This document shows positions 60,795 to 64,000 of a DNA stretch of 64,000 bases, piece after piece. Source of the DNA: Bacillota bacterium. GTDB taxonomy: Bacteria; Bacillota; Clostridia; DSM-8532. The stretch's first letter is position 1; the number at the start of each line of letters is the position of its first letter. The DNA lies in the NCBI GenBank assembly GCA_023415825.1, contig JAEZJF010000018.1, positions 300,833 to 364,832 on the forward strand, written 5' to 3'. The notes beneath the pieces are model-generated. The model did not search any database. It worked only from the letters and a program-made list of their open reading frames with translations, and was not told where the DNA came from. Made by a program: the position numbers and the translations under genes.

Positions 60795-63344
60795 ATGTCG
60801 GAAAACGGCGGTAATATAGACAATCCAAACCTCACTCGTATTATTCCGGTAGATATCGAAGCTGAGATGAAGCAGTCTTTTATAGATTACGCCATGAGCG
60901 TTATTGTTGATCGTGCCCTTCCCGATGTCCGGGATGGGTTAAAGCCCGTTCACCGGAGAATTCTTTATGCCATGAGCCTTTTGAATTTTACTCCGGATAA
61001 GGCTCACAGAAAATGCGCCACAACGGTCGGCGAGGTATTAGGTAAATTCCATCCCCATGGCGATGCTGCTGTTTATGACAGCTTGGTTCGTATGGCCCAG
61101 GATTTTTCCTTGCGCTATATGCTTGTGGACGGCCATGGTAATTTCGGTTCTGTGGATGGCGATCCCCCGGCTGCCATGCGTTATACTGAGGCCAGGCTAA
61201 CTAAAATTGCCATGGAAATGTTACGTGAAATCAATAAGGACACTGTTGATTTCAAGCCCAACTTCGATGAGCACGAAATTGAGCCCACAGTTCTTCCTTC
61301 CCGGTTCCCAAATCTTCTGGTCAACGGCTCATCCGGTATTGCGGTGGGTATGGCAACCAATATCCCGCCCCATAACCTGACGGAAACAATTGATGGTATT
61401 ATCAAGTATATTGACGACCCTGATGTTACGATTGATGATCTCATGGAAGTTATTAAGGCCCCTGATTTTCCTACCGGCGCTACAATCATTGGTAAAGGCG
61501 GAACACGTGAGGCTTACAGAACCGGAAGAGGCCGCATAGTTGTACGTGCTGTTACAGAAATCGAAGCCTATGGCAATAATCGTCAACGAATTATTGTTAC
61601 GGAGCTTCCCTACCAGGTAAATAAAGCACGTCTCGTTGAGAAAATAGCCAATTTGGTTAAGGATAAAAGAATTGAGGGCATTTCTGATTTACGGGATGAA
61701 TCCGACCGTAATGGTATGCGCATGGTCATTGAACTCAAGCGTGATGCCAATGCCAATGTTATTCTTAATCAGCTTTATATGAATACTCAGATGCAAGATG
61801 CCTTTAATGTTAATATGCTGGCGTTGGTTCAGGCTCCTGACGGAAAGTTTGAGCCAAAGGTATTAAATTTAAAGGAATGTATTCAATATTATGTCCGGCA
61901 CCAGGAGGAGGTCATCCGGCGCAGGACGCGGTATGACCTGGAAAAGGCGGAGGCAAGAGCCCATATTTTAGAAGGCTTGAAAATAGCCTTAGATAATCTT
62001 GATGAGGTTATTCGCATTATCAGAAGCTCAAGGACTGAGGCCCTTGCTAAAGAAGGACTCATGGAACGATTCGGCTTGAGTGAAAAACAGTCTCAGGCTA
62101 TTGTAGATATGAGGTTGGGTCGACTCACCGGTTTAGAGAGAGAAAAGCTTGAGGAAGAGTACCGTGAGCTTTTAGCGAAAATCGCCTACTTCAAGGATGT
62201 CCTTGCAAAGCCGGAATTGGTTCATGAAATTATCAAGGATGAGCTTACCGAGATTAAGTATAAATTCGGAGATGAAAGAAGAACAAAGATCACCATAGAT
62301 GAGACCGAGATTGATATGGAAGATCTTATTAAGGATGAAGATGTGGTGGTTACCCTGACACGCTTCGGTTATATCAAGCGTACACCCATTGATGCCTATA
62401 AGAGCCAAAAGCGCGGTGGTAAAGGCATAGCCGGACTTACTACCCGTGAAGACGATTTTGTGGTGGATATGTTTACTACCTCCACCCATCGTTACCTGTT
62501 GTTCTTTACAAACAAGGGAAAGGTCTATAAGCTGAGGGCATGGCAGATTCCCGAAGCAGGACGCCAGGCCAGAGGAACGGCTGTTGTCAATCTTCTTCAG
62601 TTGGACAGTGATGAGAAGATCAGTGCGACGATTAAGCTGCATGGTGATGAGAAGAACATGTATCTGGTTATGACAACAAAAAGAGGCATGGTCAAAAAGA
62701 CACCCCTTGAGCAATATGACAATATCCGCAAGGGTGGTATAGCAGCCATTACCCTAAAAGAAGAGGATGAGCTCATTGGTACCCGCTTAACCGACGGATC
62801 CTATGACATTATTCTTGTGACAAGGAACGGTATGTCCATACGCTTTAGTGAAAAAGACGTCCGGCCAATGGGTCGAACCTCCACCGGTGTTATGGGTATA
62901 CGCCTTGATGAAGAAGACCAGGTCATTTCCATGGTACCGTACTTTGAAAATACAACATTGCTTGTAGTCACTGTCAATGGCTTTGGTAAGAGAACTGAAC
63001 TGGATGAATACAAGGTTCAAACCAGAGGCGGAAAAGGTGTACTCACTTATCGCGTGACTGAGAAGACCGGTCCGCTGGTAGGAGCCATGTCGGTATCCGA
63101 TGATGATGACTTAATGCTGATATCCAGTGACGGTACCATTATCCGCATGCATGTGGATGAAATCAGTATTTTAAGTCGTGTTACCCAGGGAGTGACATTG
63201 ATGCGTACTTCAGAGGAAAACCGGGTCGTTTCACTCGCCCGCATTCCGTCGGCTGTCAAAGAAGATGAATCGGATGACGAAGAGAATCCCAATGCTCCCG
63301 ATGAAGTAGCACCAAAAGACCATAATGAAGACTCTAATATATAA
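60795..63344 (+). CDS. gyrA: DNA gyrase subunit A
   Basis: GyrA cuts and rejoins DNA in the gyrase cycle. The 849-residue protein has the winged-helix core with catalytic Tyr130 in AAMRYTEARL, the quinolone-determining stretch HPHGDAAVYD (86-95), and a C-terminal six-blade wrapping domain containing the GyrA box QKRGGKG and later RGGKG repeats. The C-terminus is acidic. Ala91 stands where many bacteria have the Ser equivalent to E. coli Ser83. It has its own promoter, ends at a strong terminator and is followed by an rRNA operon, as in Bacillus subtilis. Confidence 0.97.
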   Translation: MSENGGNIDNPNLTRIIPVDIEAEMKQSFIDYAMSVIVDRALPDVRDGLKPVHRRILYAMSLLNFTPDKAHRKCATTVGEVLGKFHPHGDAAVYDSLVRMAQDFSLRYMLVDGHGNFGSVDGDPPAAMRYTEARLTKIAMEMLREINKDTVDFKPNFDEHEIEPTVLPSRFPNLLVNGSSGIAVGMATNIPPHNLTETIDGIIKYIDDPDVTIDDLMEVIKAPDFPTGATIIGKGGTREAYRTGRGRIVVRAVTEIEAYGNNRQRIIVTELPYQVNKARLVEKIANLVKDKRIEGISDLRDESDRNGMRMVIELKRDANANVILNQLYMNTQMQDAFNVNMLALVQAPDGKFEPKVLNLKECIQYYVRHQEEVIRRRTRYDLEKAEARAHILEGLKIALDNLDEVIRIIRSSRTEALAKEGLMERFGLSEKQSQAIVDMRLGRLTGLEREKLEEEYRELLAKIAYFKDVLAKPELVHEIIKDELTEIKYKFGDERRTKITIDETEIDMEDLIKDEDVVVTLTRFGYIKRTPIDAYKSQKRGGKGIAGLTTREDDFVVDMFTTSTHRYLLFFTNKGKVYKLRAWQIPEAGRQARGTAVVNLLQLDSDEKISATIKLHGDEKNMYLVMTTKRGMVKKTPLEQYDNIRKGGIAAITLKEEDELIGTRLTDGSYDIILVTRNGMSIRFSEKDVRPMGRTSTGVMGIRLDEEDQVISMVPYFENTTLLVVTVNGFGKRTELDEYKVQTRGGKGVLTYRVTEKTGPLVGAMSVSDDDDLMLISSDGTIIRMHVDEISILSRVTQGVTLMRTSEENRVVSLARIPSAVKEDESDDEENPNAPDEVAPKDHNEDSNI

Positions 63345-63390
63345 AGGAATATAAAGGTTGATTATATATTAGATATATATACCTAAAATA

Positions 63391-63431
63391 AAAACAGAGG
63401 TGTGTTTCGAAAGGAACACACCTCTGTTTTT
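63391..63431 (+). terminator. Terminator of gyrA (hairpin family H)
   Basis: AAAACAGAGGTGTGTT (63391-63406) pairs perfectly with 63415-63430 over an eight-base loop and ends in T residues. The GAGGTGTGTT core is shared with other H hairpins. Confidence 0.9.
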
Positions 63432-63649
63432 ATCCATCAATAGAACTCCACCTGTTAGCCTTGTTGTTGTCACAATAAAAAATGGGGCCTCTCGTTCGAA
63501 ACGAGGAGCCCGGTTAATTGAAATAGAGTATATTAGGGGGGTAAATAGTTGATAACAAATTAGCAAATATAAAAAGTAAACAATCGATACTTAGCTTATT
63601 ATATAGGAAGCTGGGAAAAAAAACTAGTATAAATATTTATATTTTTGTA

Positions 63650-63678
63650 TTGACAACATGACAGGCCTATTGTATTAT
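63650..63678 (+). promoter_or_regulatory. rRNA operon promoter P1
   Basis: TTGACA (63650-63655) and TATTAT (63673-63678) with a 17-base spacer, preceded by A/T tracts that could act as an UP element. Confidence 0.8.
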
Positions 63679-63742
63679 AAATAAGCCGCTGTCGCGACAC
63701 GCTGAAAAGCGCTTGGACAAACAAGATAAATAAAAAAAGTGC

Positions 63743-63771
63743 TTGACAGTTTATCGTATACATGGTAAACT
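63743..63771 (+). promoter_or_regulatory. rRNA operon promoter P2
   Basis: TTGACA (63743-63748) and TAAACT (63766-63771) with a 17-base spacer. The context GCTTGACA...GGTAAACT...TCCGG is repeated 93 bases downstream in P3. Confidence 0.85.
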
Positions 63772-63835
63772 AAGTGTCCGGCCTTGAGGAAACAGCAAGT
63801 GTGAAAATACAACGAAAAATGTTGTAAAAAAGCGC

Positions 63836-63864
63836 TTGACAAAGAATCAAGTCGGTGGTAAACT
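63836..63864 (+). promoter_or_regulatory. rRNA operon promoter P3
   Basis: TTGACA (63836-63841) and TAAACT (63859-63864) with a 17-base spacer; a near copy of P2. Confidence 0.85.
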
Positions 63865-64000
63865 TAAAATCCGGTCGCCGCTAAAGAGCGAACAAGCTCG
63901 AAAGCGAGACGCAAAGCCAGAGATGGTGATGGACATTGAAAATTGAACAGTGTACGAAAACATCACACCGACAAATCACTTTGTGATTTGCGGATAGATG
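63865..64000 (+). other. 5' leader of an rRNA operon (16S gene beyond window)
   Basis: Downstream of three strong promoters the leader contains GACATTGAAAATTGAACAGT (63933-63952), typical of sequence shortly before clostridial 16S genes. It also has a perfect eight-base hairpin CAAATCAC-TTT-GTGATTTG (63972-63990). The 16S 5' end (AGAGTTTGATC) is not reached. Confidence 0.8.

Noticed and set aside
62172..62714. 180-codon open frame on the minus strand inside gyrA
   Set aside because: It is fully antisense to the well-conserved GyrA C-terminal domain, has no ribosome site and shows no family features.

Overview
The window looks like the replication-origin region of a low-to-moderate GC, anaerobic, plant-sugar-using member of the class Clostridia. 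The evidence is the dnaA/dnaN/recF/gyrB and rpmH/rnpA/yidC/mnmE/mnmG/rsmG/noc housekeeping block, strong Gram-positive Shine-Dalgarno sites, a cellobiose phosphorylase very like the clostridial enzymes, a GH9 enzyme, methylglyoxal synthase, and extended -10 promoters. No phage, insertion sequence, CRISPR array or tRNA gene was seen. The last 350 bases are the promoter and leader region of an rRNA operon; the 16S gene lies beyond the window.

Layout. (1) 144-3696: a DUF421/DUF4363 membrane pair, an MFS efflux gene behind an attenuator-like leader, and an AEC transporter. (2) 3990-7083: a thiamine salvage operon (thiD-thiM-thiE-HAD) under a TPP riboswitch. (3) 7131-9300: glycerate kinase and tartronate semialdehyde reductase. 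(4) 9490-14449: an AraC regulator with two TIM-barrel 'sugar isomerases' and two Gfo/Idh/MocA oxidoreductases, a combination known from oxidative glycoside cleavage. (5) 14647-18177: cellobiose phosphorylase and its LacI-type regulator. (6) 18371-19468: a DUF362/ferredoxin protein. (7) 19520-31447: a long leftward catabolic operon (branched-chain-type ABC importer, D-2-hydroxyacid dehydrogenase, TIM-barrel isomerase, two zinc alcohol dehydrogenases, split transketolase) and a GntR/FCD regulator. (8) 31857-42929: DNA polymerase IV, TlpA/CcdA redox pair, GH9 glycosidase, methylglyoxal synthase, MBL hydrolase with DUF3006, MFS, seryl-tRNA synthetase, DUF4446. (9) 43320-63344: parB-parA, then gyrB-remB-recF-S4-dnaN-dnaA leftward and rpmH to noc rightward, then gyrA.

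Main points. Compared with the order in Bacillus subtilis, the block from noc to gyrB is inverted as a unit around the origin, separating parA from noc and gyrB from gyrA. Both junctions carry copies of a dispersed hairpin repeat. Two repeat families are scattered through intergenic DNA. The glycerate kinase promoter and the ABC/transketolase operon promoter share an identical 12-base site just downstream of well-formed -35/-10 boxes, suggesting one regulon that funnels an unknown substrate into the hydroxypyruvate/tartronate semialdehyde/glycerate pool. The dnaA-dnaN spacer holds DnaA boxes next to TAG/TAA triplets that resemble a Firmicute origin unwinding element. All functional statements come from reading sequence and recalled family features; no search was run.
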